Of a stretch of DNA of 64,000 bases, positions 33,081 through 42,243 are shown piece by piece (the stretch's first letter is position 1; every line of letters starts with the position of its first letter). A program made the translations under genes and the position numbers. Under the pieces are notes generated by a model. The model was not told the origin of the DNA, did not search any database, and saw only the letters and a program-made list of their open reading frames with translations. Source of the stretch: Luteibacter aegosomatissinici (GTDB taxonomy: Bacteria; Pseudomonadota; Gammaproteobacteria; Xanthomonadales; Rhodanobacteraceae); assembly GCF_023078495.1 (NCBI RefSeq), contig NZ_CP095742.1:2108001-2172000 (forward strand), read 5' to 3'.

Positions 33081-34307
33081 TTACGCCGCAGACCCCGCCT
33101 GCGACTTGAATGCAACGACCTTGCCACCGGCCCGCAGGCCGTCAAGGTAGTCCGCCCAGGCTTGCATCATCCGCGTACGCTCATCGAGGTACTGGGCGGC
33201 ATGAGTGTAAGCCTCACGAACTTTGTTCGATTCAGCATGGGCTAGCTGGCGCTCAATGGCGTCCGCGTTCCAGCCCATTTCATTCAATCGGGTAGCTGCC
33301 AGGCTACGGAAGCCGTGGCCCGTCATTTCGTCACCCGAGTAGCCTAGGCGACGCAGGGCAGCGTTGACCGTGTTTTCGCTCATCGGGCGCAAGCCACTGG
33401 CGAGGGAAGGGAAGACGTACCGGCCATTGCCGGTGAAGCTCTGTAGCTCGCGAAGGATCGCCACGGCCTGCTGGGAAAGCGGGACGAGGTGCGGAGCCTT
33501 CATCTTCATCTTGGGCCCAGGGATACGCCACAAGGAGCCTTCAAGGTCGAACTCAGCCCATTCCGCCGTCCGCAGTTCGCCCGGACGCACGAACACCAGT
33601 GGGGCGAGCCGAAGGGCGCACAGGGTCACGTACTGGCCCGTGAAGCCATCAATGGCACGGAGTAGCTCGCCGATCTTGAGTGGGTCCACGATCGCGGCGT
33701 GATGCTTCACCTTGGGGGCTTTCAGAGCGCCACGGAGCGAGCCGGTGGGGTCACGGTCCGTCAGGCCCTCCAACATGGCGTAGCGAAATATCTGACCCGC
33801 CTTGATCTTGGCTCGCTTGGCGGTTTCCAGCTTGCCCGCGTCCTCAATCTTGCGGAGGGCGGTCAGCATTTCCCGGTCGGTGATCTCCTTGATCGGACGA
33901 TCGCCTAGGTCGGGGTAGAGGAAGCTTTCTAGCAGCCAGCGGTTCTTGCTTGCCGTGACCTCGGCCACGTCCTGCCGAGCCAGCCAAAGACTGCCGACTG
34001 AGCGGAACGTGGGGGTAGGGGCCAGAGCCAGGGAACGGGCCCGCTTGGCCTCCTGACGGGTCGCGCTCGGGTCAACGCCGTTAGCGATGCTGGCACGGGC
34101 CGCATCACGCCGCAGGCGGGCTTGGGCGAGGGAGATAGACGGGTAGGTCCCAAGGCTCAGCATCTTGGCCTTGCCTTCGAACCTGTACCGGAAGCGCCAG
34201 CGAAGACCCCCGCTCACTGGGACCTCGATGACGAGCCCAGCAGCGTCAGTCACCCGGTACAGGGCGGCCTTGGGCTTGAGGGTTCGCAGTTTGGCGTCAG
34301 TGAGCAT
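33081..34307 (-). CDS. P4-type tyrosine integrase
   Basis: 408 residues. The N-terminal DUF4102-type arm domain (MLTDAKLRTLKPKAALYRVT) is followed by a core-binding region and the catalytic domain with Arg (VRPGELRTAEW), HxxR (GHGFRSLAATRLN), then His and Tyr in the last block (AHAESNKVREAY-THAAQYL). It recombines attP with the tRNA-Leu 3' end. It lies 183 bases from attR and reads away from the tRNA, the usual layout. Its start is ATG 34305-34307. Confidence 0.92.
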   Translation of the reverse strand: MLTDAKLRTLKPKAALYRVTDAAGLVIEVPVSGGLRWRFRYRFEGKAKMLSLGTYPSISLAQARLRRDAARASIANGVDPSATRQEAKRARSLALAPTPTFRSVGSLWLARQDVAEVTASKNRWLLESFLYPDLGDRPIKEITDREMLTALRKIEDAGKLETAKRAKIKAGQIFRYAMLEGLTDRDPTGSLRGALKAPKVKHHAAIVDPLKIGELLRAIDGFTGQYVTLCALRLAPLVFVRPGELRTAEWAEFDLEGSLWRIPGPKMKMKAPHLVPLSQQAVAILRELQSFTGNGRYVFPSLASGLRPMSENTVNAALRRLGYSGDEMTGHGFRSLAATRLNEMGWNADAIERQLAHAESNKVREAYTHAAQYLDERTRMMQAWADYLDGLRAGGKVVAFKSQAGSAA

Positions 34308-34419
34308 GTGAGTAACCGGCGGGCTCTCGGTGAGTACGACTCTACCTTACGCACAAAGTTACTCACATGCAATAGGGGCTGTGTCGGGTCCCCTTGGCAT
34401 GCCCTGAGACGGCGGACAA

Positions 34420-34446
34420 CAAAAAACCCGCCTTGCGGGGCGGGTT
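34420..34446 (-). terminator. Prophage-borne terminator downstream of tRNA-Leu
   Basis: Stem AAACCCGCC / GGCGGGTTT; on the minus strand it ends in a T run. It lies 44 bases beyond the tRNA CCA end, inside the element, and so replaces the chromosomal terminator left beside attL at 16475. Confidence 0.75.
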
Positions 34447-34489
34447 TCTGTGATCGCCTAGAAGGGTCGATCGGTCCTGATTTTGCTAT

Positions 34490-34510
34490 TTGGTGCCGAA
34501 AGTGGGACTC
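34490..34510. other. attR of the prophage in the tRNA-Leu 3' end
   Basis: TTGGTGCCGAAAGTGGGACTC covers the tRNA-Leu 3' terminus (CCA, acceptor strand, part of the T arm). The copy at 16509-16528 differs by one missing C. Confidence 0.85.
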
Positions 34511-34577
34511 GAACCCACACTGTATCTCTACAAACGGATTTTGAGTCCGCCGCGTCTACCGGTTCCGCCATTTCGGC
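34491..34577 (-). tRNA. tRNA-Leu(CAA)
   Basis: 87-base class II tRNA: acceptor GCCGAAA/TTTCGGC, D arm with GGCGGAACCGGTAGACGC, anticodon loop CTCAAAA (anticodon CAA, UUG codons), long variable arm, T arm GTGGG-TTCGAGT-CCCAC, and encoded CCA. The 3' part is the integration site, and the gene is intact after insertion. Confidence 0.95.
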
Positions 34578-34601
34578 ATGGGGCTGGCGATTATGCGGGA
34601 A

Positions 34602-35180
34602 TCAGTGCACCTGGTCGAGACCCAACTGGCGTTCATTGCGCAGGTACCAGTCGTCGCCCTGCTCATCGAACACCGCGCACTGGGTCATCCGGCCGGAGTA
34701 GATGTGCAGGCTGACGGTGACGGCGTCGCTGCTGGGATTACGGATCGTGTGGTACTCGTGTGGCGGGATGAGGCTGCCTGCCGAGCCCGGGCCGGCTTCG
34801 ATCGAGCCAACCGGGCGGAAGTGGTAGCGCGTCGCGTCGTGCTCGATCAGCTCGTACTGGACGATCTCAAGGGCACCGTTCCACACGCCTTCCACGCACC
34901 ACATGCCGCTGTGGTCGTGGATCTTGGTGCCCTGGCCGGGACCCCAGGTCATGGCGACCACGCTGTAGCCGTGCTCTTCGCTCCGGTAAAGCTCACGACG
35001 GGCGTAATGATCCTTGGCCGCTTCGAATACGCACGCCGGGAGGACCACCTCCTGCGAACGAATGAGCTGGCACAGGGCCTTGCGCAGGGTATCCGTGATG
35101 GCCGGCGTGGTCGGCTGGCTCACCGCGTTATCGATCGCGTTGATGAGCTTGCCGCTGCCCGGGAATTCGACCGTGAGCAT
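34602..35180 (-). CDS. Cysteine dioxygenase family protein
   Basis: 192-residue cupin of the cysteine dioxygenase type I family, oxidising cysteine to cysteine sulfinate. The metal motif TKIHDHSGMWC supplies two His, and HIYSGRM carries the third. It has the conserved EGxW-like strand (VEGVWNGALE). 3-mercaptopropionate or other thiols are alternative substrates in bacteria. It is next to a MetX-family gene, fitting sulfur metabolism. The start ATG 35178-35180 has AGAGG upstream. Confidence 0.82.
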   Translation of the reverse strand: MLTVEFPGSGKLINAIDNAVSQPTTPAITDTLRKALCQLIRSQEVVLPACVFEAAKDHYARRELYRSEEHGYSVVAMTWGPGQGTKIHDHSGMWCVEGVWNGALEIVQYELIEHDATRYHFRPVGSIEAGPGSAGSLIPPHEYHTIRNPSSDAVTVSLHIYSGRMTQCAVFDEQGDDWYLRNERQLGLDQVH

Positions 35181-35308
35181 GGGTGGAACCTCTTACTGGG
35201 GCGTGGGGACGTGGCGCTGCCCATGATCATAGCAGGGCGCCCGGCGGGGTGCCGTGCAGGGCCGTACGGTGCGACATTCCGGCTGCGGCGGCGTGCGATG
35301 TCCGGCCG

Positions 35309-36415
35309 TTACAGGCTGCGCAGGAAGCCGCCAATGGCCCGGCTGTAGTTCTCGATATCCACCAGGAACGCATCGTGACCCTGCGGGGAATCCAGCGCCA
35401 CGAAATCCACCTTCGCCCCGGCTGCCTCGAGCCCCTTGGCGATCGTCTCCTGCTGCTCGAGCGGAAACAGGATATCGGTGCTCACGCCGATGACCATGGC
35501 GCGCTCCACCGCGATGCGCGATAGCCCGCGCATGACATCGCCTTCGCCGTATTCGCTGATATCGAACCAATCGCTGGCGCGCGAGAGGTAAAGGTACGCA
35601 TTCGGATCGAACTGGCGATTGAACCGGCGAGCGTGGCCTTCCAGGTACGACTCCACCTGGAACTCAAAACCAAACGGCTCATTGCCCTCGCGCTGATCGG
35701 GCTCAAGCCGGATGCGGGCGAAGCGGCCATTCCATTCCATGGCCGAGCGGTAGGTGATCACGCCGAGCTTGCGCGCGATGCTCATGCCGTGGTCCGGCCA
35801 CACGTCGCCCTCGTAGTAGCCCTCGCGCCAGTTCGGATCGAGCCGGATGGCTTCGCGCTGGAGTGAGCGGATGGCGATGGCGAACGGCTGCGCCTGTGGC
35901 GCGGTGTCGACGCTGATGTGCGTACGCGCCGCCCCCGGGTGCAGCACCATGTAGGCGAGCGCACTCATGCCGCCCATGGAGCAGCCGACCAGGCAGGCCA
36001 GTTGGGTGATGCCCAGAGCATGGGTCACCGCCTCGTAGGCGGCGTTGGCGACGTCCTCCAGAGAGAGCTCGGGGAAGGTGAGGCGGTAGGGTTCGCCGCT
36101 GGCGGGATCGATGGATGCCGGGCTCGTGGAGCCCTTGTCGCTGCCCAGCGAATTCACGCAGATGACGAAGTAGCGATCGGTGTCGAACGCGTGGCCGGGG
36201 CCGATCATGTCCTCCCACCAGCCGGGCGTCGGGTCTTCCGCATTCGCCGCGGCATGCGCGCTGGGCGAAAGCCCGGTAAGGATAAGTATCGCGTTGCCGC
36301 GTGAGGCATCCAGCGTGCCCCAGGTTTCGTACGCCACGCGGGCGCCGTGCAGCTCGCCGCCGCGCTTCATGCGGAACGGCGAGCTCAGGTCATGGTATCG
36401 GCGGGCGTCGCCCAT
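35309..36415 (-). CDS. metX: MetX-family homoserine or serine O-acyltransferase
   Basis: 368-residue alpha/beta-hydrolase acyltransferase. Ser of the nucleophile elbow lies in GCSMGGM, the catalytic His in QGHDAFL, and Asp in the GVSTDILFP block. The family includes homoserine O-acetyl- and O-succinyltransferases and serine O-succinyltransferase, the last reported in Xanthomonas-type bacteria. The elbow GCSMGG rather than GGSMGG and the LSPSAHAAA segment lean toward the serine-succinyl type. Substrate choice cannot be read from this sequence with certainty. The start is ATG 36413-36415. Confidence 0.8.
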   Translation of the reverse strand: MGDARRYHDLSSPFRMKRGGELHGARVAYETWGTLDASRGNAILILTGLSPSAHAAANAEDPTPGWWEDMIGPGHAFDTDRYFVICVNSLGSDKGSTSPASIDPASGEPYRLTFPELSLEDVANAAYEAVTHALGITQLACLVGCSMGGMSALAYMVLHPGAARTHISVDTAPQAQPFAIAIRSLQREAIRLDPNWREGYYEGDVWPDHGMSIARKLGVITYRSAMEWNGRFARIRLEPDQREGNEPFGFEFQVESYLEGHARRFNRQFDPNAYLYLSRASDWFDISEYGEGDVMRGLSRIAVERAMVIGVSTDILFPLEQQETIAKGLEAAGAKVDFVALDSPQGHDAFLVDIENYSRAIGGFLRSL

Positions 36416-36470
36416 GCGCTGCTCCTTGGCTCAATGCAGCGAATGGTGACACGGACGGCGGGGTTTCGTC

Positions 36471-37139
36471 TTACTGCGCCGTACCTGCGGCGCGTTTCTC
36501 AGCCAGGTTGATCTGTTCCGCCACGGCGTGCGCCACGTTCGAATCCGGGTCCAGCAGCGGCTGGAGTTTGCGCCAGGTGGCGGCGGCATCGGTGTAGCGC
36601 TCTTGCTGGAACTGGGCGATGCCGAGCAGCCACAAGGCCTTCTGGCTATCCGGTTGTGCCGCGACAGCCTGCTCCAGCAGGGAAAGCCCGCGGCCCTCGA
36701 TCCGATGGTCGCCGCGTACCAGGGAATCGGCCTCGGCCCAGCCCACCATCGCTGGCACGTTCTTCGGATCGGCCTTCAGCGCGCCCTCGTACGCATCGCG
36801 TGCCTGCGCTGGCTGCTTCACCATCGTGTAGGTCTGGCCCAATAGCAGCCAGCCTTCGATGTCACCCGGGTTTGCCGCCAGGCGCGCCTTTAGCGCGTCC
36901 ACGGCCTGGCCGACAGTCATCTCCTTCGCTGGCTCCACGCCGTTGAGCGTGGCCGGGGTGCCCACCACCGCATACAGGCCGATGCTGGCCAGCGGGAGCG
37001 CGACAGCCAGCAGGGCCGCAACCGTGAACATGGCGCGTGAACGGCCATGCGTTCGGCCGTGTCGCACCATGGGAACGAGCAGCAGGGCAAGCGCCACGGC
37101 GAGCATCGCCGCAGCAACGGCATAGAACCAGTTACTCAC
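36471..37139 (-). CDS. ccmI: Cytochrome c biogenesis protein CcmI, TPR domain
   Basis: 222 residues. Two membrane helices at the N-terminus (WFYAVAAAMLAVALALLLVP, then AALLAVALPLASIGLYAVVG), then TPR repeats (LLLGQTYTMVKQPAQARDAY). CcmI escorts apocytochrome c to CcmFH. It starts at GTG 37137-37139, which overlaps the ccmH stop; an upstream TTG also fits. Last gene of the ccm operon. Confidence 0.88.
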   Translation of the reverse strand: MSNWFYAVAAAMLAVALALLLVPMVRHGRTHGRSRAMFTVAALLAVALPLASIGLYAVVGTPATLNGVEPAKEMTVGQAVDALKARLAANPGDIEGWLLLGQTYTMVKQPAQARDAYEGALKADPKNVPAMVGWAEADSLVRGDHRIEGRGLSLLEQAVAAQPDSQKALWLLGIAQFQQERYTDAAATWRKLQPLLDPDSNVAHAVAEQINLAEKRAAGTAQ

Positions 37140-37576
37140 CAATCATCCTCGGTATCGTTTGCTGCGGCTGTCGTCGCAGGTGCCGTGCGGGCACGGCGGC
37201 GTACCTGCACGGCGACCACGAGGCCGCCCAGCACGAGCACCACGAGCGGGCCAAACCACAACAGCCAGGTCTTTGGTTCCACCGGCGGCTTGTACAGCAC
37301 GAAATCGGAGTAGCGATCGACAAGATACGCCTTGATCTCGGCGTCGCTCTTGCCCGCCTGCATCATCTCGAAGATCTGCCGGCGCAGGTCGTGCGCGATC
37401 GGCGCATTGGAATCGGCCAGTGTTTCGTTCTGGCACATGGGGCAGCGCAGTTCGGCGCTGAGCTTCTGGAAGCGCACTTCCTCGGCACGGTCGTGGAACG
37501 GCAGGGGCTGGATCGCCTGGGCGATGGCCAGCAGCGGCAGCAGGCAGAGCAGGGCTAGGAGGCCGATCCGGCGCAT
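37136..37576 (-). CDS. ccmH: Cytochrome c maturation protein CcmH
   Basis: 146 residues: signal peptide/anchor, then the thiol motif LRCPMCQNETLADSNAP that reduces apocytochrome c, followed by RRQIFEMMQAGKSDAEIKAY and a C-terminal membrane helix (WLLWFGPLVVLVLGGLVVAV). The longer upstream frame lies inside ccmG and is rejected. ATG overlaps the ccmG TAA. Confidence 0.92.
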   Translation of the reverse strand: MRRIGLLALLCLLPLLAIAQAIQPLPFHDRAEEVRFQKLSAELRCPMCQNETLADSNAPIAHDLRRQIFEMMQAGKSDAEIKAYLVDRYSDFVLYKPPVEPKTWLLWFGPLVVLVLGGLVVAVQVRRRARTAPATTAAANDTEDDW

Positions 37577-38118
37577 TACGGGCTTTCCTTGGCCAGCGCC
37601 GCCAACGCGGGCCGGAATTCGTTGGCCACGACATCGGGTGTGATCGGGCCAACATGCTTGTAGCGGATCACGCCCTTGCCATCGATGAGGAACGTTTCCG
37701 GCGCACCGTACACGCCGAAGTCGATGCCCGCGCGGCCATCGCGGTCGACGATCACGACATCGAACGGGTTGCCATGCTCGGCAAGCCACGCGGTGGCATC
37801 CTGCGGATCATCCTTGTAGTTGAAGCCGACCAGCGGCAGGCCCAGCTGCTTCACTTCGCCCGAGAGCACTGGGTGCTCATGCACGCATTCGATGCACCAG
37901 CTGCCGAACACGTTCAGGAAGTAGGGCTTGCCAAGCAGCGACTGCTTGTCGACCTTGCGCGTGTCGTCGCCCAGGACAGGCAGCGCGAACGCGGGTGCGG
38001 GCTTGTTGATCAGTGGGGAGACGATGTCGTGCTGGTCGTGCGCGGTGTTCCACCAGATGCCGAAACCGAACAGCGCGACAAGCAGGCCAAAAGCGATGAG
38101 CGGAAGAAACCGGCTCAT
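37576..38118 (-). CDS. ccmG: Periplasmic thiol:disulfide oxidoreductase CcmG/DsbE
   Basis: 180 residues: an N-terminal membrane anchor, then a thioredoxin-fold domain. The active site is WCIECVHEHPVL, where family members usually show WCxxC with Pro after the first Cys. It ends in the GVYGAPETFLID cis-Pro loop. It keeps apocytochrome c thiols reduced for CcmH. The ATG overlaps the ccmF stop. Confidence 0.92.
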   Translation of the reverse strand: MSRFLPLIAFGLLVALFGFGIWWNTAHDQHDIVSPLINKPAPAFALPVLGDDTRKVDKQSLLGKPYFLNVFGSWCIECVHEHPVLSGEVKQLGLPLVGFNYKDDPQDATAWLAEHGNPFDVVIVDRDGRAGIDFGVYGAPETFLIDGKGVIRYKHVGPITPDVVANEFRPALAALAKESP

Positions 38119-40079
38119 GCCAGTTGCTCCTTCGCGGGTGCGGTTGCATGCGCCGCGGCCTTCTTCGCGCGGAAGCGCCGCTCGCCCGCGGCAAGGAACC
38201 CGCCCACCATCATGAACAGGCCACCCAGCCAGATCCAGCGCACGAAAGGCTTGTGGTACAGGCGCAGCGCCCAGGCACCTTCCACGTTGCCGCCATCCAT
38301 CGGCTCGCCCAGGGCGACATAGATGTCGCGGAAAAGGCCCGGGTCGATCGCGGACTCGGTTTGCACCTGGCCGCGAGAGTAGGTGCGTTTCTGCGGGTGC
38401 ATCGTGGCCATGACCGCGCCATCGCGCAGGATGGTGACGACGCCTTCGTCGGCGCGCCAGTTCGGGCCCGTTGTCTCGCGCACGCCATCGAAGCGGAACT
38501 GGTACGAGCCAACGGCTTCCACCTGGCCCGGCGCCATCCGCACGTCGCGCTCAGTGCTAAGCGATTCGGAAAGGAGTACGCCGATAAGGAAAACGGCCAC
38601 GCCGAAATGCGCGACAAGCATGCCGGCCATCTCGGCAGGAAAGCGGCGGCCAAACGGCATCTCGCGCCAGCGCTTCACCACATAGGCCAGCGTACCCGCG
38701 GCCACCCACACCGAACCCGCGACACCTGCGATGGCACGCAGTCGGCCATCGACAAAGAACACGGCCGCACCGGTGCAAATCACCGCGGCAATGCCGGCGC
38801 GCCGGGCCATGGAGGTGAGCTGGCGCCCTTCGGCGCGGCCCCAGCGCAGGTAAGGGCCGAACGGCAGTAGCAGCACCGCCGGCGCCATGAGCAGCACGAA
38901 CAGGAAGCCGAAGTACGGCGGCCCCACGGAAACGCGCCCGAGGTTCAATGCATCGCCGATCAGCGGGAACAGTGTGCCCAGCAACACCATGGCGGCCGCC
39001 GTGGTGAACAGCAGGTTGGCCACCATGATGCCGGTCTCGCGCGAGAGCGCGGCAAACGGCTTGCCGGTGGCGACCTTCGGCGCGCGGATGGCGTACAGCA
39101 GCAGCGAGCCGCCAATCACGACGACGAGGAAGCCCAGGATATACAGGCCGCGACGAGGGTCCGAGGCGAACGCGTGCACCGAGGTCAGCACGCCTGAGCG
39201 AACAAGGAAGGTGCCGAGCAACGAGAGCGAGAAAGCGAACAGCGAAAGCAGTACCGTCCATGCCGGCAGCGAGCCGCGCTTCTCCGTCACGGCCTGCGCA
39301 TGGATCAGCGCGACGCCGACCAGCCACGGCATGAACGACGCGTTTTCCACCGGATCCCAGAACCACCAGCCACCCCAGCCCAGTTCGGCGTACGCCCACC
39401 AGCTGCCGGCCACGATGCCCATGGTGAGGAACGCCCACGAGACGTTGGTCCACGGGCGCGCCCAGCGCACCCAGGCCTGTTCCAGCTCACCACCGAGCAG
39501 CGCGGCGATCGAGAAGGCGAAGGCGACGGAGAACCCGACGTACCCCATGTAGAGCACCGGCGGGTGGAACGTCATACCCGGGTCCTGGAGCACGGGATTG
39601 AGATCGCCGCCATCGGCCGGCATCGGCAGTTCGCGCAGGAACGGGTTGGACGTGAACAGGATGAAGGCGAGGAAACCCACGCCGATCAGGCCCATGACGC
39701 CAAGCACCCGGGCCACGAATGGCTGCGGCAGGTGCCGGCTGAAGGCGGCCAGCGCCACGGTCCACACGTTGAGGATAAAGACCCACAGCAGCATGGAGCC
39801 TTCGTGTGCGCCCCATACCGCGGTGATGCGGTAGTACCAGGGCAGCGCGAGGTTCGAGTTGTCGGCGACATAAGCCACCGAGAAGTCGTACACCAGGAAC
39901 GCGTGGATGAGGATGCCCATCGCCGCGAACACGAATACCGCCTGGCCGGCGGCGGCGGGCCGCGCGATGGCCATGAGGGCGCCGTTGCCGCGCCACGCGC
40001 CGATCATCGGCAGCACGCCTTGCACCAGTGCCAGCAGCAGGGCGAGGATCAGGGCGAACTGGCCGAGTTCGGGGATCAC
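38115..40079 (-). CDS. ccmF: Heme lyase subunit CcmF
   Basis: 654 residues with about 14-15 membrane helices. The WWD motif ([14 protein letters not shown]) handles heme; periplasmic His follow. It attaches heme to CXXCH of apocytochrome c with CcmH. Start GTG 40077-40079 overlaps the ccmE stop; the next ATG lies far inside. Confidence 0.95.
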   Translation of the reverse strand: MIPELGQFALILALLLALVQGVLPMIGAWRGNGALMAIARPAAAGQAVFVFAAMGILIHAFLVYDFSVAYVADNSNLALPWYYRITAVWGAHEGSMLLWVFILNVWTVALAAFSRHLPQPFVARVLGVMGLIGVGFLAFILFTSNPFLRELPMPADGGDLNPVLQDPGMTFHPPVLYMGYVGFSVAFAFSIAALLGGELEQAWVRWARPWTNVSWAFLTMGIVAGSWWAYAELGWGGWWFWDPVENASFMPWLVGVALIHAQAVTEKRGSLPAWTVLLSLFAFSLSLLGTFLVRSGVLTSVHAFASDPRRGLYILGFLVVVIGGSLLLYAIRAPKVATGKPFAALSRETGIMVANLLFTTAAAMVLLGTLFPLIGDALNLGRVSVGPPYFGFLFVLLMAPAVLLLPFGPYLRWGRAEGRQLTSMARRAGIAAVICTGAAVFFVDGRLRAIAGVAGSVWVAAGTLAYVVKRWREMPFGRRFPAEMAGMLVAHFGVAVFLIGVLLSESLSTERDVRMAPGQVEAVGSYQFRFDGVRETTGPNWRADEGVVTILRDGAVMATMHPQKRTYSRGQVQTESAIDPGLFRDIYVALGEPMDGGNVEGAWALRLYHKPFVRWIWLGGLFMMVGGFLAAGERRFRAKKAAAHATAPAKEQLA

Positions 40080-40543
40080 TTGGGTGTGTCCTTCATGGCG
40101 GTGTCGTCGATATTGCGCTTCTGGTGCGCCTTCGCCATCGCGTCCTTCAGTTCCTTCGGCATGTAGTTTTCATCGTGCTTGGCCAGCACTTCGCTGGCGA
40201 TGAAACGGCCGTCGGCCATGCGGCCGGTGGCGATCACCGATTGGTTATCGCGGAACAGGTCGGGGAGGATGCCGGTGTATTCCACGGGCATGGCGCCCGC
40301 ATCGTCCACCACGATGAAGCTCACCTTCAGGCTGTCCTTCGCCCGCTGGATGGAGCCGGACTTGACCATGCCGCCCAGGCGAAACGTGGGGTAGGGCGTG
40401 GCCTGGCCTTCCTGCACCTGGCTGGGGGTAAACAGGTAGCTCATGTTCCGCTGCAGCGCGAACACCGTAAGGCCCACTGCGATAGCGGCGGCAACGATGA
40501 CGGAGATGACGACGGCGAGACGGCGTTTACGCGTTGGATTCAT
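40076..40543 (-). CDS. ccmE: Heme chaperone CcmE
   Basis: 155 residues with an N-terminal anchor, then an OB-fold domain. The heme-binding His is in [11 protein letters not shown]. It receives heme from CcmABCD and passes it to CcmF. It starts at ATG 40541-40543, 17 bases inside the ccmD end. Confidence 0.95.
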   Translation of the reverse strand: MNPTRKRRLAVVISVIVAAAIAVGLTVFALQRNMSYLFTPSQVQEGQATPYPTFRLGGMVKSGSIQRAKDSLKVSFIVVDDAGAMPVEYTGILPDLFRDNQSVIATGRMADGRFIASEVLAKHDENYMPKELKDAMAKAHQKRNIDDTAMKDTPK

Positions 40544-40727
40544 TACTGGCTGGGGTTCCCGGCCGGCGGCGGTTCTCCTGGCGCGCGATGCGTGCGCGGA
40601 TATCGCGCAGGTTGCGGCGGCGCCTGGCGAGCGGTGCCAGCGTGTCGATCAAAAGGACGATGAAGAAGACCGCGAAGGCGGTCCACACATAGGCACCATA
40701 GCCACCCATCGCGAGAAAGGTGCTCAT
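40527..40727 (-). CDS. ccmD: Heme exporter protein CcmD
   Basis: 66 residues: one membrane helix ([20 protein letters not shown]), then a basic helix. It starts at ATG 40725-40727, overlapping the ccmC stop. Upstream frame lies in ccmC and is rejected. CcmD anchors CcmE to CcmABC. Confidence 0.85.
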   Translation of the reverse strand: MSTFLAMGGYGAYVWTAFAVFFIVLLIDTLAPLARRRRNLRDIRARIARQENRRRPGTPASNESNA

Positions 40728-41491
40728 GCCTTGCCATCCTGCGCAGGGCCGAGCGCCAGTTCGCGCACCCAGGCCTTGCCGCCTTCGGAGGCGATCAGGT
40801 CGGCGCGCACGCGTGAGAACAGGCTGGCGATGTAATAGAGCTTGGTGGCGACCATCATGGTCAGCAGCGGCCACACCATGCTCGCGGCAATGTGCGAGGG
40901 GCCGAGCAGGCGGATGGTGGAGCCCTGGTGCAGCGTGTTCCACCAGTTCACCGAGAAATGCACGATCGGCACGTTCACCGCCCCGACCAACACGAGGAAT
41001 GCCGCAGCACGTGCACCCTGGCGACGGTCTTCAAAGGAGTGGTACAGGCCGATGATGCCGAGGTAGATAAAGAGCAGCACCAGTTCGGAGGTGAGCCGCG
41101 CGTCCCAGGTCCACCATGTACCCCACATGGGCTTGCCCCAAAGCGAGCCGGTGGCCAGGGTGATCGCGGTGAAGGCCGCCCCGATGGGCGCGGACTCCAT
41201 GGCCACGGTTTCGGCCAGCTTGATCCGCCAGACCAGGCCGATGAAGGCGGCGACGGTCATGATGGCGTAGATGAACAGGCTCATCCACGCACTGGGCACG
41301 TGGATGAAGATGATGCGGTAGGCATCGCCCTGCTGGTAATCCGCCGGCGCGACCACGAGGCCGCCGTACAGCGCGATACCGCCGAGCACGATGGCAAGGC
41401 CCAGCGCCCACGGGTACACGGCCCCCGCGAAGCGGTAGAAGATCGGCGGTGATCCCAGGCGGTGCAGCCAGAGGGGAACCCAGTTAGCCAT
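40724..41491 (-). CDS. ccmC: Heme exporter protein CcmC
   Basis: 255 residues with six membrane helices and the WWD motif GTWWTWDARLTS. It loads heme on CcmE. It starts at ATG 41489-41491, 65 bases after ccmB. Confidence 0.95.
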   Translation of the reverse strand: MANWVPLWLHRLGSPPIFYRFAGAVYPWALGLAIVLGGIALYGGLVVAPADYQQGDAYRIIFIHVPSAWMSLFIYAIMTVAAFIGLVWRIKLAETVAMESAPIGAAFTAITLATGSLWGKPMWGTWWTWDARLTSELVLLFIYLGIIGLYHSFEDRRQGARAAAFLVLVGAVNVPIVHFSVNWWNTLHQGSTIRLLGPSHIAASMVWPLLTMMVATKLYYIASLFSRVRADLIASEGGKAWVRELALGPAQDGKA

Positions 41492-41556
41492 TCGTCCTCA
41501 TCAACGGTTCGTGCATCGCGGTGAGTCCCCCATGGACGCCCCGCGGTTGCGTGCGC

Positions 41557-42243
41557 TCATGATTCCATCGCGATGCGCAGCGCGGCAGCACACGCCAGGG
41601 GCGCGAGCACCACGGCCAGCGCCAGGCCGGCGCCCAGCCACGCGACAGGCGCGATCCAGGGCAGGCCATCCTGAGCGGCGGCCACGGCCCCGGCGGCAAA
41701 GATCACCACGGGTACGCACAACGGCAGCAACATGAGCGCCAGAAGCATACCAGAGCGTTTTGCCCCGGCCGTCAGTGCCACCAGTACCGCGCCGAGCAGG
41801 CTCAGCAGCGGCGTGGCAATCGCCAGGGCCAGCACCAGCACGGGCGCCGCCGCGGGCGGAAGGTGCAGCATGCCGGCCAGCACCGGCGCCACGACGATGA
41901 GCGGCAATGCCGCGGTGAGCCAGTGGGCCAGGATCTTCATGCCCACCAGCAACGCCAGCGGCTGCGGGGCGAGCATCAGCTGCTCCATCGAGCCGTCCTC
42001 GATATCCGGGCGGAACAGCCCATCCAGCGAGAGCAGCATGGCCAGCAGCACCGTGACGAACACCACGCCGCCGGCGATGCGGGCGAGCAGGGCCGGCTCA
42101 GGGCCAAGGGCGAACGGGAACAGTGTCACCACGATGACGGCGTAAAGCACGGGTAGCGCGATATCGCCACGCCGGCGCCAGGCCAGGGTGAGGTCGCGGC
42201 GCAGCAGGGCGGCGCAGGCGGCGGTCGTGCTGCCGGGCGTCAC
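41557..42243 (-). CDS. ccmB: Heme exporter permease CcmB
   Basis: 228 residues with six membrane helices, the partner of CcmA. It starts at GTG 42241-42243 inside the ccmA stop. No further ATG gives a better site. Conserved block FRPDIEDGSMEQLML. Confidence 0.92.
   Translation of the reverse strand: MTPGSTTAACAALLRRDLTLAWRRRGDIALPVLYAVIVVTLFPFALGPEPALLARIAGGVVFVTVLLAMLLSLDGLFRPDIEDGSMEQLMLAPQPLALLVGMKILAHWLTAALPLIVVAPVLAGMLHLPPAAAPVLVLALAIATPLLSLLGAVLVALTAGAKRSGMLLALMLLPLCVPVVIFAAGAVAAAQDGLPWIAPVAWLGAGLALAVVLAPLACAAALRIAMES

Larger units (their letters stand above)
16509..34510. mobile_element. 18 kb prophage or prophage remnant in tRNA-Leu(CAA), with TAG-interrupted late genes
   Basis: Bounded by att copies at 16509-16528 and 34490-34510. 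A P4-type integrase lies beside attR, as expected for insertion into a tRNA 3' end. Inside are an AlpA-led minus-strand control operon, iteron-like repeats, a putative late regulator, a late block of internal-virion-like proteins, and a plus-strand block with a serine recombinase, two HTH proteins, a membrane protein, a Rap1a/Tai-like protein and a lipoprotein. Base and codon use are less GC-rich than the flanks in several genes. No terminase, portal, capsid, tail or lysis gene was found, so it is either a remnant or a satellite. Six in-frame TAG codons interrupt three late genes. Confidence 0.85.
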
